Positions 62,493 to 64,000 of a DNA stretch of 64,000 bases are shown one piece after another; position 1 is the stretch's first letter; each line of letters opens with the position of its first letter. The notes under the pieces were generated by a model that saw only the letters and a list, made by a program, of their open reading frames with translations, did no database searches and had not been told where the DNA came from. The stretch lies in contig JAWPHD010003281.1 in the NCBI GenBank assembly GCA_037043455.1, positions 1 to 64,000 of the forward strand. The letters are read 5' to 3'. The position numbers were made by a program, and so were the translations under genes. The DNA comes from Cyrtodaria siliqua. Its lineage: Eukaryota > Mollusca > Bivalvia > Adapedonta > Hiatellidae.

Positions 62493-63938
62493 TTGCCATT
62501 CCATTACACGGTGTGCAGTAAAAGATTTATCCAGTCGGCCAGACTTAACAGTCATATGCGCATACATACTGGTGAGAAACCATATACGTGTAGCGTGTGT
62601 AGTAAAGGATTTACCGAGTCAAGCAATCTTAACAGTTCTATGCACACACATACTGGAGAGACACCATATAAGTGTAGCGTGTGCAGTAAAGGATGTACAC
62701 AGTCTGGCAATCTTAAAAAACACATGCGCATACATACAGGTGAGACACCATGTAAGTGTAGCGTGTGCAGTAAAGAATTTACCACGTTAGACAATCTTAA
62801 CAGTCATATGCGCATGCATACTGGGGAGAAACCATATAAGTGTAGCGTGTGCTGTAAAGGATTTACAAATTCAGGCAATCTTAAAAAACACATGCGCTTA
62901 CATACAGGCGACACACCATATACATGTAGTGTGTGCAGTAAAGGATTTACACAGTCAGACAATCTTAACAGCCATATGCGCATACATGCAGGTGAGAAAC
63001 CATATACGTGTAGCGTGTGCAGTAAAGGATTTACCGGGTCAAGCAATCTTAACAGCCATATGCACATACATACTGGAGAGACGCCATTTAAGTGTAGCGT
63101 GTGCAGGAAAGGATTTACACAGTCAGGCAATCTTAAAAACACATGCTTATACATACAGGCAAGACACCATATAAGTGTAGCGAGTGCAGTAAAGGATTTA
63201 CACAGTCATGCGATCTTAAAAAACACATGCGCATACATACAGGTGAGACACCATATAAGTGTAGCGTGTGCAGTAAAGAATTTACACAGTCAGGCGATCT
63301 TAAAAAACACATGCAAATACATACAAGTGAGACGCCATATAAGTGTAGCGTGTGCAGTAAAGAATTTACCACGTCAGACAATCTTAACAGCCATATGCGC
63401 ATGCATACTGGGGAGAAGCCATATAAGTGTAGCGTGTGCAGTAAAGGATTTACAAATTCAGGCAATCTTAAAAAACACATGCGCATACATACAGGCGAGA
63501 CACCATATACGTGTAGCGTGTGCAGTAAAGGATGTACACAGTCAGGCGATCTTAAAAAACACATGCGCATACATACAGGTGAGAGACCATATAAGTGTAG
63601 AGTGTGCAGTAACGAATTTACACAGTCAGACAATCTTAACAGCCATATGCGCATACATGCAGGTGAGAAACCATATACGTGTAGCGTGTGTAGTAAAGGA
63701 TTTACCGAGTCAAGCAATCTTAACAGTCATAAGCACATACATACTGGAGAGACACCATATAAGTGTAGCGTGTGCAGTTAAGGATTTACATAGTCAGGCG
63801 ATCTTAAAAAACACATGCGCATACATACATACAAGTGAGACACCATATAAGTGTAGCGTGTGCAATAAACGATTTACCGTGTCTAACAAGCTTTGCAAAC
63901 ACATGCGTATAAATACATACGAGACACCAGATACGTAA
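62493..63938 (+). pseudogene. C2H2 zinc-finger array, about 17 fingers with a frameshift and stop
   Basis: Fingers 1-7 read in the first frame from YTVCSKRFIQSARLNSHMRI (the first finger has Tyr at the expected first Cys). At about 63,132-63,137 an A-run is one base shorter than in sister units, and the frame shifts; fingers continue in the frame of 63,143-63,781 (about eight more) until TAA at 63,779-63,781. Two degenerate fingers follow, ending near 63,938. The units are 84-bp near-identical repeats with linkers HTGEKPY, HTGETPY and HAGEKPY. Two types, SDNLNSHMR and SGNLKKHMR, alternate. Relative of the array at 44.3 kb. No start exon seen. Confidence 0.8.
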
Positions 63939-64000
63939 AGCTAGCACATTGCATCTTTATCAAGGCATCTTTAAAGACCTGTGTGCATCCGTGCATCTGA

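Noticed and set aside
62552..63717. Long minus-strand frames opposite the zinc-finger array
   Set aside because: Cys/His/Leu-rich shadows of the 84-bp zinc-finger repeats.

Overview
The window is metazoan nuclear DNA, most likely from a bivalve mollusc. It carries a mollusc-type tRNA-derived SINE, C2H2 zinc-finger arrays of the HTGEKPY type, exons of an EF-hand gene, and many MITEs, minisatellites and palindromes. Embedded in it are two large self-synthesizing DNA transposons of the Polinton/Maverick/adintovirus class, which are endogenous virus-like elements. Assignments come from motif recognition by eye; no database search was run.

Element 1 (about 370-15,940) is a Polinton with mostly open genes. 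On the minus strand at the left are small genes and a penton-like minor capsid protein. A large membrane protein faces a coiled-coil protein split at a canonical -1 slippery heptamer. Then come the double-jelly-roll major capsid protein, the A32-type packaging ATPase, a run of small membrane and basic proteins, a DDE integrase broken by one stop codon, and a protein-primed DNA polymerase B broken in two. No capsid protease is recognisable. A putative terminal region lies at 15,530-15,940 with no partner at the left edge, so the left end is truncated or outside the window.

16,150-24,450 is non-coding and repeat-rich. It is bounded by diverged inverted repeats of 0.5-1 kb and contains minisatellites, a piggyBac-type MITE (TTAA duplication) and a near-perfect palindromic MITE with an 8-bp target duplication.

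Element 2 (25,422-40,757, 15,336 bp) is a complete but decayed adintovirus-like element. It has inverted terminal repeats of about 300 bp and a 6-bp target-site duplication, AACAGT. In order it holds an integrase, a phospholipase A2-like domain, an adenain-type protease, a pX-like protein, the major capsid protein, a small core protein, the penton, a fibre-like protein, the packaging ATPase, a lysine-rich core protein, a coiled-coil protein, a two-helix membrane protein, a zinc-ribbon VLTF3-like protein, two small helical proteins and polymerase B. Several starts share an upstream motif near TAATCTAAY..TATATTA. Its structural genes are clearly different from those of element 1, so two lineages sit about 9.5 kb apart.

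40,760-64,000 is host DNA. It has GC-rich and C-rich minisatellites (40.8-43.3 kb), a 7-finger C2H2 reading frame (44.3-45.0 kb), an 82-bp tandem repeat, a degenerate array carrying nuclear-receptor half-sites flanked by 25-bp direct repeats (46.6-48.6 kb), a 38-bp satellite (51.2-52.3 kb), two exons of an EF-hand gene on the minus strand (53.8-54.2 and 59.7-59.8 kb) whose intron is filled by a SINE, inverted repeats and a MITE, a (TTC)n array (60.4-61.1 kb), and a second C2H2 array broken by a frameshift (62.5-63.9 kb).
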